From: Vulcanococcus sp. SFB_649D_100_25
Lineage (GTDB): Bacteria > Cyanobacteriota > Cyanobacteriia > PCC-6307 > Cyanobiaceae
NCBI GenBank assembly: GCA_030833825.1
Contig: JAURGL010000005.1
Location: 1-27,854, forward strand
Length of the DNA: 27,854 nt
Direction of reading: 5' to 3'
Part shown: piece after piece, positions 7,891 through 15,685 of the stretch
Layout: the number at the start of each line of letters is the position of its first letter
How positions within the stretch are numbered: the first letter of the stretch is position 1
Position numbers and translations under genes: made by a program
Notes under the pieces: generated by a model
Told to the model about the DNA's origin: nothing
Seen by the model: only the letters and a program-made list of their open reading frames with translations
Database searches by the model: none

Positions 7891-9459
7891 ATGGTGGTGG
7901 TCGTGGATGACGAGAACCGTGAAAACGAAGGGGACCTGATCTGCGCAGCTCAGTTCGCCACGCCTGAGCAGATCAATTTCATGGCCACAGAAGCCAGGGG
8001 GCTGATCTGTCTGGCGATGGAAGGGGAGCGGCTTGACGCGCTTGATCTGCCTTTGATGGTGGATCGGAACACAGACAGCAATCAGACGGCCTTCACGGTG
8101 AGCGTGGATGCGGGTCCCGAGAACGGGGTCAGCACGGGGATCTCCGCGGAGGATCGTGCCAGAACGATCCAAGTGGCCATCCACCCGCAGACACGACCCA
8201 CGGACCTGCGGCGTCCCGGGCACATTTTTCCGCTGCGGGCCAAACAGGGTGGCGTCCTGAAGCGGGCCGGTCACACCGAAGCCGCAGTGGATCTGTCACG
8301 GATGGCCGGGCTGTACCCCGCTGGTGTGATCTGCGAAATCCAGAACGCCGATGGCTCGATGGCGCGGCTCCCCCAGCTGGCCGATTACGCCAAACGCCAT
8401 GGGCTGCGCTTCATCAACATCGCCGACCTGATTCGCTATCGGCTTGACACGGAACGGTTCGTTCGCCGTCAGGCGGAAGCGCAGCTTCCCAGTGCTTTTG
8501 GTGCCTTCCGCGCGATTGGCTATCGCAATGAGCTCGATGGCAGCGAGCACGTGGCGATCGTGAAGGGCCATCCCGAGCAGTCGGAGGGCCCCGTGTTGGT
8601 GCGTGTGCACAGTGAGTGCCTCACCGGTGATGCCTTCGGGTCGCTGCGCTGTGACTGCCGGCCTCAGCTGGAGGCAGCCCTGCAGATGATCGAGCAGGCC
8701 GGAGAAGGTGTCGTGGTGTACCTGCGTCAGGAAGGGAGGGGCATTGGCCTGATCAACAAACTGAAGGCCTACTCACTCCAAGACGGTGGGCTTGACACGG
8801 TGGAGGCCAATGAGCGGCTTGGCTTCCCCGCCGATCTGCGTAACTACGGCGTCGGGGCCCAGATCCTCAGTGACCTCGGGATTCACAGGTTGAAACTGAT
8901 CACCAACAATCCCCGCAAGATCGCAGGTCTGGGGGGCTACGGCCTTGAGGTGGAGGATCGCGTTCCCCTTGTGATGGATCCCAGCCAGCACAACGCCGGG
9001 TATCTGCAAACCAAGCAGACCAAACTGGGACATCTGATGGATGGCCCCCGGGAACAGGGACCGGCTGCGGTGCTCGCCTGGAAGCAGAAACGGGGTGAGC
9101 ATGAGGAGCCCGAGGCCTCCAGCCTGGCGGGCCTATGGCACGAACTGCGCCTCTGGGCTGATCAGGAAGGATTGCAGGTGGAACGGGAGGAGCACTCCCG
9201 CGTCCTGGCGCTCCTCGATCAACCGGAACTGGCCGTGATCGTGAGCGGCGCCGATGCAGCTCGCCTCCAGGACGGACTGCAACAGATGGCCCAATGGCCC
9301 AGCACCCAAAGCGTCAGCCTGTTGCTGGCGCCGGATGCGCAACGCAGCTCGCACCCCAGCAACACCCTGGAGGCACAGCGCCGGCCTCTGGTGGAACTGA
9401 GCAACGGGCAACAGGCCCCGCTACCCCTCAACAGCGGAGCCCTGCTGCGCTGGTGTTAG
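7891..9459 (+). CDS. ribBA: Bifunctional riboflavin biosynthesis protein RibBA (true start probably upstream)
   Basis: Combines 3,4-dihydroxy-2-butanone-4-phosphate synthase (RibB) with GTP cyclohydrolase II (RibA), the two entry reactions of riboflavin synthesis. RibB is shown by DDENRENEGDLICAAQF, FMATEARGLICL and the later GHIFPLRA and GHTEAAVDLSRMAGLYP segments. RibA is shown by VRVHSECLTGDAFGSLRCDC (zinc cysteines), YLRQEGRGIGLINKLKAY and ITNNPRKIAGL. A C-terminal region of about 130 residues follows, as in other cyanobacterial RibBA. ATG 7891 is the first canonical start, but it removes the first helix of RibB: the upstream in-frame translation FPFDSIADGLAAIRNGE (from about 7840) is clearly family-like, and the frame is open to 7789 without ATG, GTG or TTG. 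Real initiation may use CTG 7825 or ATC 7801. Confidence 0.95.
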   Translation: MVVVVDDENRENEGDLICAAQFATPEQINFMATEARGLICLAMEGERLDALDLPLMVDRNTDSNQTAFTVSVDAGPENGVSTGISAEDRARTIQVAIHPQTRPTDLRRPGHIFPLRAKQGGVLKRAGHTEAAVDLSRMAGLYPAGVICEIQNADGSMARLPQLADYAKRHGLRFINIADLIRYRLDTERFVRRQAEAQLPSAFGAFRAIGYRNELDGSEHVAIVKGHPEQSEGPVLVRVHSECLTGDAFGSLRCDCRPQLEAALQMIEQAGEGVVVYLRQEGRGIGLINKLKAYSLQDGGLDTVEANERLGFPADLRNYGVGAQILSDLGIHRLKLITNNPRKIAGLGGYGLEVEDRVPLVMDPSQHNAGYLQTKQTKLGHLMDGPREQGPAAVLAWKQKRGEHEEPEASSLAGLWHELRLWADQEGLQVEREEHSRVLALLDQPELAVIVSGADAARLQDGLQQMAQWPSTQSVSLLLAPDAQRSSHPSNTLEAQRRPLVELSNGQQAPLPLNSGALLRWC

Positions 9460-9484
9460 CGCAACAGGGCTCCCTGGCCTGAAA

Positions 9485-9515
9485 GGTCGTCAGTCCTGAG
9501 GGTCGTCAGTCCTGA
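9485..9515. repeat. 15-bp tandem duplication across the peptidyl-prolyl isomerase stop codon
   Basis: GGTCGTCAGTCCTGA occurs twice, at 9485-9499 and 9501-9515, one base apart. The right copy holds the last codons and TGA stop (9506-9508) of the minus-strand isomerase gene; the left copy repeats that coding end just after the stop. It looks like a small replication-slippage duplication in the ribBA/isomerase convergent spacer. Confidence 0.8.
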
Positions 9516-9946
9516 ATGGTCACCTTGGTGATGCGGCTGCCGTTCTTCAGGCCCAGGACCACATCCATGTTGCCGGTGTGACCGAACACGGTGTGCACCC
9601 CGTCGAGGTGGGGCTGAGCCTCATGGCAGATGTAGAACTGCGAGCCACCGGTGTTGCGGCCGGCATGGGCCATGGCGAGGGTGCCGGCTTGATGCTTCTG
9701 GCTGTTGATCTCGCAATCGATCTGATAACCGGGGCCGCCGGTGCCGGCCATGCCACGTGCACCTTCACGGCTGTTGGGGCAGCCGCCCTGGGCCATAAAG
9801 CCGGGGATCACACGGTGGAAGGCCAGGCCGTCATAGAAGCCGTCCTTCGCCAGCTTCACAAAGTTGGCCACGGTGTTGGGAGCGTCGGCTTCGAACAGCT
9901 CAAGTTCGATGGTGCCGGCGTCGGTCTCCATCACGGCTTTGGTCAC
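9506..9946 (-). CDS. Cyclophilin-type peptidyl-prolyl cis-trans isomerase
   Basis: Catalyses proline isomerisation during protein folding, probably in the cytoplasm because no signal sequence is present. With GTG 9946 the protein is 146 residues, beginning (M)TKAVMETDAGTIELELF as other picocyanobacterial homologues do. It shows the cyclophilin core: NTVANFVKLAKDGFYDG, the catalytic FHRVIPGFMAQGGCP, GTLAMAHAGRNTGGSQFYI and LDGVHTVFGH. The frame continues upstream to ATG 10030, but that extension would overlap the divergent phosphorylase gene and has no family resemblance. The 68-base spacer to that gene must hold both promoters. The stop lies in a duplicated 15-bp element. Confidence 0.93.
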   Translation of the reverse strand: MTKAVMETDAGTIELELFEADAPNTVANFVKLAKDGFYDGLAFHRVIPGFMAQGGCPNSREGARGMAGTGGPGYQIDCEINSQKHQAGTLAMAHAGRNTGGSQFYICHEAQPHLDGVHTVFGHTGNMDVVLGLKNGSRITKVTIQD

Positions 9947-10014
9947 AGTGGAATCAACGTCAAACCAGCTCAGTATGGGCTGTCCGGTAAAAGGGTTAGA
10001 GCATTCCTGTATCC

Positions 10015-10926
10015 ATGGCCGCGTCTGCATCCGTTGATCTCAGAGAGGCGCGTCTGGGGGTCCTTGGCGGTAGTGGGCTCTACGCCATGGAAGGTCTTGA
10101 GGACATCCAGGAACTCCGGATCGACACCCCCTTTGGTCCGCCGTCGGATCAATTAAGGCTGGGACGTCTCGGGGGGATGGAGGTGGTGTTCCTGGCCAGA
10201 CATGGCCGGCACCACAGCTTTCTCCCTTCCGAAGTTCCTTACCGGGCCAACATCTGGGCGATGCGTTCGCTGGGGGTGCGTTGGATCCTCTCGCCCTCGG
10301 CGGTCGGGTCTCTGCAGGAGCAGGTGAAGCCCCTCGACATGGTGGTGCCGGATCAATTCATCGATAGAACCCACGCGCGGCCGAACAGCTTTTTTGGCGA
10401 CGGTGCCGTTGCCCATGTCTCGCTGGCGGATCCCTTCTGCCCCAATTTGAGCCGCCTGCTGGGCGATGTCGCCGACAGCCTGATGCCAGAGGGGCGGAGC
10501 CTGCACCGAGGCGGGACCTATCTCTGCATGGAGGGCCCGGCCTTCTCCACGAGGGCGGAATCGAACCTCTACCGGAGTTGGGGTTGCTCTGTCATTGGCA
10601 TGACCAACCACACCGAGGCGCGCCTGGCCCGTGAGGCGGAGATCGCCTACGCGACCCTCGCGATGGCAACGGACTACGACTGCTGGTTTGAAGGGCATGA
10701 CAGCGTCACCGTCGACATGGTGATCGCCAACCTCAAGGCCAATGCAACCCTGGCCACGCAGATCGTGCGCATGACCGCTGAACGGGTGGCGGCCCTCAGA
10801 CCAGCCAGCCCTGCCCATAGCGCCCTTCAAGATGCCCTGATGACCCAGAAGGAGCAGGTGCCCGCCGCCACTCGGGCCAAGCTGGACCTGTTCACCAGGC
10901 CCTACTGGGGTGCCATCGAGGGCTAA
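10015..10926 (+). CDS. mtnP: S-methyl-5'-thioadenosine phosphorylase / purine nucleoside phosphorylase
   Basis: Phosphorolysis of 5'-methylthioadenosine to adenine and methylthioribose-1-phosphate, recycling the by-product of polyamine synthesis; cytoplasmic. The 303-residue protein starts LGVLGGSGLYAMEGL (phosphate-binding loop). It contains ARHGRHHSFLPSEVPYRANI, the family signature with YLCMEGPAFSTRAES in the nucleoside-binding region, GMTNHTEARLAREAEIAYA and ATDYDCW. All are typical of the MTAP/PNP class II family. Substrate choice between MTA and inosine or guanosine cannot be fixed by inspection. ATG 10015 was chosen as the first start that leaves the divergent isomerase intact. The stop is 10 bases from that of the convergent murQ gene. 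Confidence 0.9.
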   Translation: MAASASVDLREARLGVLGGSGLYAMEGLEDIQELRIDTPFGPPSDQLRLGRLGGMEVVFLARHGRHHSFLPSEVPYRANIWAMRSLGVRWILSPSAVGSLQEQVKPLDMVVPDQFIDRTHARPNSFFGDGAVAHVSLADPFCPNLSRLLGDVADSLMPEGRSLHRGGTYLCMEGPAFSTRAESNLYRSWGCSVIGMTNHTEARLAREAEIAYATLAMATDYDCWFEGHDSVTVDMVIANLKANATLATQIVRMTAERVAALRPASPAHSALQDALMTQKEQVPAATRAKLDLFTRPYWGAIEG

Positions 10927-10936
10927 ACAGACCGCC

Positions 10937-11854
10937 CTATCCGGCCAGGGCCGCGCGGAGGTTTCCTCCGTGCTGCGCCAACAGGGCTCTGGCCTGATCG
11001 GCATCCCGCTGGCGAAGGGCCATCAGCAAGGCCACCTTCACGGAACCCTTCGTGTCAGCCAACAGGGACCGACCCTGCCCCCGTTCCACCCCGGCAAGAT
11101 CAGCGAGGATTCGAAGAGCACGATCCTCCAACTTGCTGTTGGTGACAGCAACGTCGACCATGCGGTTGCCATAGACCTTGCCCAGGCGCACCATCACACC
11201 GGTGCTGAGGATGTTCAGGGCCATCTTCGTGGCGGTGCCGGCCTTGAGCCGGGTGGAACCGGTGAGCAACTCCGGGCCGGTCACCAAGCGGATGTCGATC
11301 TCGCATGGCATCGCCACCTGCTCAGAAGGAACACAGGCCATCGCGATCGCCAAGGCGCCGATGGACTGTGCGTAGCGCAGGGCTCCATGGACATAGGGGG
11401 TGGTTCCTCCCGCTGCAATCCCCACCAGTGCATCGGCACTGGAGAAGCCACGGGCCTTGAGGTCCTCAACGCCGGCCTGCTCTAAATCCTCTAGTCCCTC
11501 TGAGCTGCGCAGAAGCGCAGGGGCACCGCCGGCCAGGATCCCCTGGACAAGCTCCGGGTCGCTGCAAAAGGTGGGTGGGCATTCAGCGGCATCGAGGACA
11601 CCAAGGCGGCCAGAGGTACCCGCACCGAGGTAGAAGAGCCGACCGCCAGTCCTGAGGCGAGCGGCGATCGCGTCAATCGCCATGACCAGCTCAGGGGCCG
11701 CGGCTGCGACCGCCTCCTGGGGGCGGCGATCTTCCTGGCAAAAGGTCTGCACCAACTCTGTGGTGCTCAAGGCATCGAGTTCACTGCTGAGGGGATTGGC
11801 CTGCTCGGTCAGCAGATGCCCGCGCTGGACATCCTGAAATCCAGGGGCGCTCAC
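10937..11854 (-). CDS. murQ: N-acetylmuramic acid 6-phosphate etherase
   Basis: Removes the D-lactyl ether of MurNAc-6-phosphate to give GlcNAc-6-phosphate in peptidoglycan recycling; cytoplasmic. The 305-residue protein has the SIS sugar-isomerase fold with LFYLGAGTSGRLGVLDAAE followed by CPPTF; Glu91 matches the catalytic acid of MurQ, and Glu122 in SSEGLEDLEQAG is the likely second acid. It also shows GIAAGGTTPYVHGAL and LTGSTRLKAGTATKMALN. The GTG start overlaps the DUF3110 gene stop by four bases (GTGA), indicating translational coupling. No sugar kinase or MurNAc transporter is nearby, so its substrate source is not explained by the neighbourhood; two candidate wall enzymes lie about 8 kb to the left. 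Confidence 0.93.
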   Translation of the reverse strand: MSAPGFQDVQRGHLLTEQANPLSSELDALSTTELVQTFCQEDRRPQEAVAAAAPELVMAIDAIAARLRTGGRLFYLGAGTSGRLGVLDAAECPPTFCSDPELVQGILAGGAPALLRSSEGLEDLEQAGVEDLKARGFSSADALVGIAAGGTTPYVHGALRYAQSIGALAIAMACVPSEQVAMPCEIDIRLVTGPELLTGSTRLKAGTATKMALNILSTGVMVRLGKVYGNRMVDVAVTNSKLEDRALRILADLAGVERGQGRSLLADTKGSVKVALLMALRQRDADQARALLAQHGGNLRAALAG

Positions 11855-12267
11855 AACAGACCCTCGAGGCGGCGACGGAAATCTTCGAGTTCGCTGTTAC
11901 CCGTCGTGATCGGCTCTTCAGCGGGGAGGGATTCAGCGACGGGCTCAGGTTGATCCCTCCAGGTGGTCACATCCATGTTCTTCTCCGGCGGTGCAATCAG
12001 CAGACGCTCCTCCGGGGTTTGGGGAAGGAAGCCGCTCGGAACAAATCGCGCTTCATAGCCTGCGTTACTGCAGAACTCCTCCATCTCTCGCCGCTCTATC
12101 GCTTCCACCGTGGGGACAGGAAAATCCTGAGCCTCCAGCAGGCCGGCATAGCGCTCCGCATCATCGCGATCCTCGAAGAGGAGAACGACCGTCGCGCCGT
12201 TCAGCTCCAGAGAATGGATCCCCTCATTCTCACTGCCTGCATCGAAGAGAAGCACGTGAACCGACAT
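11851..12267 (-). CDS. DUF3110 domain protein
   Basis: A 138-residue protein of unknown function. The first 80 or so residues (MSVHVLLFDAGSENEGIHSL, then VVLLFEDRDDAERYAGLLEA and VEAIERREMEEFC) match the DUF3110 family, which is restricted largely to cyanobacteria and plant plastids. The region GYEARFVPSGFLPQTPEERL is conserved as well; the C-terminal 40 residues are acidic and probably disordered before a final helix. It lies 60 bases after dnaJ and overlaps murQ by 4 bases, on the same strand as dnaK3-dnaJ. That context suggests co-expression with the chaperones rather than a defined role. Confidence 0.82.
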   Translation of the reverse strand: MSVHVLLFDAGSENEGIHSLELNGATVVLLFEDRDDAERYAGLLEAQDFPVPTVEAIERREMEEFCSNAGYEARFVPSGFLPQTPEERLLIAPPEKNMDVTTWRDQPEPVAESLPAEEPITTGNSELEDFRRRLEGLL

Positions 12268-12327
12268 CGAGCGGGCGCAGGTCGGGGCTCAGTTTCTCAC
12301 TACTTTTGCTGGGCCGCTCAACTGGCC

Positions 12328-13242
12328 TCAACGGCGCTCGGCATCGATGGCCTCGGACAGTTCCTGCAGGCGCCGATACAAGGCCTCCTCAGCTTCAGTC
12401 AGACCTTGGGGGACCACCAGGCGAATCTCCACCAACTGGTCACCGCTCTGCTCACCGCGGCTGAGGCCACGGCCGCGAAGCCGCAGCAGCCGACCGCTGG
12501 AGGAGCCGGGGGGGATCCGCAGCTGGACCGGCCCCTGGAGGGTTGGCACAACCGCCGTGCACCCCAGTGCCCCTTCAGCGGGAGAGAGTTCGAGCTGGTA
12601 CAGCACCCGCAGACCGTCGATGCGAAGTCCGTCCTCGGTTCGAACCTTCAGCTGGAGAAAGTGATCACGACCACCAGGTGCCACCCCGGCCAGCCGCAAT
12701 CGCCAACCATCGCCAGCCATCGGAGGAGTCCAGACCTCAACAGCGGTGCCATCCGGCAGCTCAAGCTCCACGCGCACCCCATCGAGGGCCTGCTCAGGGG
12801 TGAGGTCGACGTGGGACTCCACATCCACGCTGGCCGTCACCGGTGGTGGTGGTGGTGGTGCTGTGGTGACGTCTCCGCGCGGGCTCTCGCGCTGGGTTGA
12901 TGACGGCTGAACGTCGGGCTGTCGTCGCCGTGGCCGGTTGAACAGCACATCCAGGTAGTCATCAAAATCGGGAAAGCCTGTGGCAAATGGATCCAGGCCA
13001 GCGGCGGCTGCCGTCGCGTCATCAAGCCCCGCTTCCCACTGCTCACGGCGAACGGGATCACTGAGAACTGCATAGGCCTCATTGACGGCCTTGAACTGCT
13101 CCTCAGCGTGGGGGTCATCGCCGTTGAGGTCGGGATGCCAACGGCGGGCCTGCTGCCGGAAGGCCCGTTTCAGGCTGCCGGCATCGGCCCCCGGCTCAAG
13201 ACCAAGAACCTCCCAGTGATTGATCGTGTCCGCCGAGGACAT
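12328..13242 (-). CDS. dnaJ: DnaJ-family co-chaperone without zinc finger (partner of DnaK3)
   Basis: J-domain protein that would stimulate the ATPase of the adjacent DnaK3. The 304-residue product begins with a J-domain (residues 5-70; HPD triad at 36-38 in RRWHPDLNGDD), then a linker with six consecutive prolines, then a DnaJ C-terminal substrate-binding region (VDLTPEQALDGVRVELELPD; IPPGSSSGRLLRLRGRGL). The zinc-finger cysteine repeats and a long G/F region are missing, so it is a type II (CbpA-like) DnaJ. ATG 13242 is preferred to GTG 13254 because GAGGTGA (complement of 13251-13257) lies 8 bases upstream as a good ribosome-binding site. The gene starts 17 bases after the dnaK3 stop. Confidence 0.93.
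   Translation of the reverse strand: MSSADTINHWEVLGLEPGADAGSLKRAFRQQARRWHPDLNGDDPHAEEQFKAVNEAYAVLSDPVRREQWEAGLDDATAAAAGLDPFATGFPDFDDYLDVLFNRPRRRQPDVQPSSTQRESPRGDVTTAPPPPPPVTASVDVESHVDLTPEQALDGVRVELELPDGTAVEVWTPPMAGDGWRLRLAGVAPGGRDHFLQLKVRTEDGLRIDGLRVLYQLELSPAEGALGCTAVVPTLQGPVQLRIPPGSSSGRLLRLRGRGLSRGEQSGDQLVEIRLVVPQGLTEAEEALYRRLQELSEAIDAERR
12842..12859. repeat. GGT x6 trinucleotide tract in dnaJ linker
   Basis: Six perfect GGT units, read on the minus strand as ACC/CCA repeats that encode the hexaproline linker between the J-domain and the C-terminal domain of DnaJ. Such a tract could vary in length between strains; a change by whole units would keep the frame. Confidence 0.8.
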
Positions 13243-13250
13243 GGTCGCTG

Positions 13251-13257
13251 TCACCTC
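13251..13257 (-). promoter_or_regulatory. Ribosome-binding site of dnaJ
   Basis: GAGGTGA on the minus strand, 8 bases before ATG 13242. It overlaps the alternative GTG start at 13254 and so argues for the shorter protein. It is one of the few clear Shine-Dalgarno sequences in the window. Confidence 0.7.
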
Positions 13258-13259
13258 GG

Positions 13260-15602
13260 TCAGTCCTCTGCCCAGGGATCACCCTCGTAGGGGGCGGGAT
13301 TCGATGTCGGGGCACTGGATCTGTAGCGGCGCTCCGGATAGGAGCGATTGTCAAAGCCTTCACCAGCGAAGGCATCACCGGCAGGTTCGTCCCGGAACTC
13401 GGATGCATCAGGCGCGCGGCGACCGTAGGCGTCGCGGTCACCCTCATAAGGATCACTGGCGTACGGGTCATTGGCGTAAGGCTCACTGCCGTAGCGGTCT
13501 CTGCCATAGCGCTCACGCCCATAGGCCTCTGCGTCATCACGGCCATAGGAGGGTCGATCTCCACGGCGGTCCTCCATCAGACCCACCGAGCCACGGGATG
13601 GGGAGGGATCCCAACTGGGGCGATCCCAACGTTCTTCCTGCCAACCGCCGCCGTAGCGGGGCTCGCTCCAGGGATCGCGGGAGCGTCCTGGGCGGTCCCA
13701 GTCATCCCAGTCGTCATCGGCGAAGAGTTCGTCCTTCAGGGAGCCAAGGGTGTTCTTGATGCCCTGGAGGGGATTGGACTCTTGCTTGCGTTCACTGGCC
13801 AGACGACGGTTCAGGGCATAGATCGCCTCCTGCAGCTGGCTCACACCCAGATCGAGATCAGTCAGATCCCCACTGCTGAGTTGCTCCTGGACATCGCGCA
13901 TGGCCACCTCAACGGCCCGCTGCTGGCGCTCCGCTCCGTAGGGGCCCAACTCGAGGGCCGCATCCCGGAGCCGCCGTTCCGCCTGCCCCACAAGGGTTTG
14001 GGCTCGGTTACGCCGGTCGATTTCCGCCCGTTTGCGGCGATCTTCGCTGGCCTTCTGTTCGGCCTCTTCGATCAGCGTTTTGATCTCGTCTTCGCTGAGA
14101 TTCGAACCACCCTGAATGCTGACGCTCTGCTGGCGGCCCGTGGTGCGATCGGTGGCTGACACCTGCAACAGGCCATTGGCATCGATGTCAAAGGAGACCT
14201 GCACCTGGGGCACACCGCGAGGAGCCGGAGGGATCCCGGAGAGACGGAAACGACCAAGGCTCTTGTTGCCATCGGCCATCTGACGCTCCCCTTGGAGCAC
14301 ATGGATCTCCACCGAGCTCTGGTTCGACTCAGAGGTGCTGAACAGGTCGCTCTTCCGCACGGGGATGGAGGTGTTACGTGGGATCAGGACCTTCATCACG
14401 CCGCCGATGGTCTCGAGACCAAGGGAGAGGGGCGTGACGTCATTAAGCATCAGGTCACGGAGCTCACCGGTGAGGATGCCGGCCTGAACAGCGGCTCCGA
14501 TCGCGACGACCTCATCGGGGTTCACCGACTGGCAGGGCTCCAGCGGGATCAGGGTGCGCACCATCTGCTGCACCATCGGCATCCGGGTGGAACCGCCCAC
14601 CAGCACCACGTCATCGATGTCTTCAGCGGCCAGGCCTGAATCCCGCAGCGCCCGCTGCACCGGCCGCAACAACCGATCAAGCAGATCAGGGCAGAGCCCT
14701 TCAAAGGTGCTGCGCTCGAGCGTGGTTTCGATGTGAAGCGGGCCCGCATCACCGGTGGCGATGAAGGGCAGGGAAATCGGTGTGCTCTGCACACCGCTCA
14801 ATTCGATCTTGGCCTTCTCTGCCGCTTCGGTAAGCCGTTGCAGCGCCTGGCGATCGCGGCGCAGATCCACGCCGTGCTCGTTCTGGAAGCGATCCGCCAG
14901 CCAATCCACGATGCGGCGATCCCAGTCGTTGCCGCCCAGCTGGGTGTCGCCGCTGGTGGCCTTCACATCGAACACCCCCTGGGCGATGCGCAGCACTGAC
15001 ACGTCAAAGGTGCCGCCGCCCAGGTCGAACACCAGCACCCGCTTCACGGTGCTGCGATCGAAGCCGTAGGCCAGCGCCGCAGCGGTGGGTTCGTTGAGGA
15101 TGCGCTCCACGCTGATGCCCGCCAGCCGGCCCGCATCGCGGGTGGCCTGGCGCTGCGCGTCGTTGAAATAGGCGGGAACGGTGATCACCGCCGCCTCAAC
15201 GGGCTCACCTAAATAGGTACTGGCGTCGTCCACCAGCTTGCGCAGGATGCTCGCCACGAGCTCCTCAGGCGCATACTCCCGCTCCGTGGCCGGGCACACG
15301 ACGCGCACGTTGCCCTGATCGTTGGCGCGCACGGTGTACGGCACCGACAGACTGTTGTCTTCGAGTTCGTCCCACTGGCGCCCCACGAAGCGCTTGAGGT
15401 TGGCAAAGGTGTTGCGTGGGTTGAGCACCAACTGGCGACGCGCCAGCTGGCCCACCAGCAGCTCTGAGTCTTTGCTGAAGCCCACCACCGATGGCGTGGT
15501 GCGACCGCCCTCAGCGCTGGCAATCACCTGCGGGCGACCACCCTCCAGCACCGCCACCACCGAGTTGGTGGTGCCCAGGTCGATGCCAACGATCCGTGCC
15601 AA
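13260..15602 (-). CDS. dnaK3: Hsp70 chaperone DnaK3 with long charged C-terminal tail
   Basis: ATP-dependent chaperone. The nucleotide-binding domain (1-385) shows VGIDLGTTNSVVAVLEGG, VPAYFNDAQRQATRDAG, VFDLGGGTFDVSVLRI and VLVGGSTRMPMVQ. The substrate-binding domain follows from DVTPLSLGLETIGG (about 388-500), then a lid to about 610. The last 170 residues are unlike the usual short DnaK tail: an acidic DDDWDDWDRPGRSRDPW segment near 629, then Tyr/Gly/Asp/Arg-rich repeats (YGRERYGRDRYGSEPY around 694) and the end DPWAED, without a DnaK-type EEVD-like end. Length (780) and a neighbouring dnaJ match the cyanobacterial DnaK3 group, which is membrane-associated in studied species. The only usable start is TTG 15602, since the frame upstream reaches a stop at 15660 with no ATG or GTG. 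Divergent from pstC. Confidence 0.94.
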   Translation of the reverse strand: MARIVGIDLGTTNSVVAVLEGGRPQVIASAEGGRTTPSVVGFSKDSELLVGQLARRQLVLNPRNTFANLKRFVGRQWDELEDNSLSVPYTVRANDQGNVRVVCPATEREYAPEELVASILRKLVDDASTYLGEPVEAAVITVPAYFNDAQRQATRDAGRLAGISVERILNEPTAAALAYGFDRSTVKRVLVFDLGGGTFDVSVLRIAQGVFDVKATSGDTQLGGNDWDRRIVDWLADRFQNEHGVDLRRDRQALQRLTEAAEKAKIELSGVQSTPISLPFIATGDAGPLHIETTLERSTFEGLCPDLLDRLLRPVQRALRDSGLAAEDIDDVVLVGGSTRMPMVQQMVRTLIPLEPCQSVNPDEVVAIGAAVQAGILTGELRDLMLNDVTPLSLGLETIGGVMKVLIPRNTSIPVRKSDLFSTSESNQSSVEIHVLQGERQMADGNKSLGRFRLSGIPPAPRGVPQVQVSFDIDANGLLQVSATDRTTGRQQSVSIQGGSNLSEDEIKTLIEEAEQKASEDRRKRAEIDRRNRAQTLVGQAERRLRDAALELGPYGAERQQRAVEVAMRDVQEQLSSGDLTDLDLGVSQLQEAIYALNRRLASERKQESNPLQGIKNTLGSLKDELFADDDWDDWDRPGRSRDPWSEPRYGGGWQEERWDRPSWDPSPSRGSVGLMEDRRGDRPSYGRDDAEAYGRERYGRDRYGSEPYANDPYASDPYEGDRDAYGRRAPDASEFRDEPAGDAFAGEGFDNRSYPERRYRSSAPTSNPAPYEGDPWAED

Positions 15603-15685
15603 CTGACTGAGAGCGCCCCAGGGATTGTGACCTAAGGATCCAACGCTAACGGCCTTATGTCAGACCTTTAGATTTGGGGCACGTA

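Noticed and set aside
9947..10030. N-terminal extension of the peptidyl-prolyl isomerase to ATG 10030
   Set aside because: It would overlap the divergent phosphorylase start, and the extra residues do not resemble the cyclophilin family; GTG 9946 gives the expected N-terminus.
10153..11004. 283-codon minus-strand frame opposite mtnP
   Set aside because: Antisense to a clear phosphorylase gene, with no recognisable protein features.
12842..12859. GGT repeat as a His-tag-like or metal-binding poly-His stretch
   Set aside because: The poly-His reading is in a shadow frame; in the real dnaJ frame the repeat encodes a proline linker.
11950..12900. 316-codon plus-strand frame across the DUF3110 gene and dnaJ
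   Set aside because: Crosses two well-supported minus-strand genes in antisense and shows only low-complexity His/Gln/Arg composition from codon bias.
15631..15675. Possible Pho box upstream of pstC (CTAACGG, CTTATGTC, CCTTTAGA)
   Set aside because: Units can be drawn near 11-bp phasing, but each matches the consensus at only 2-4 of 8 positions; too weak to annotate.
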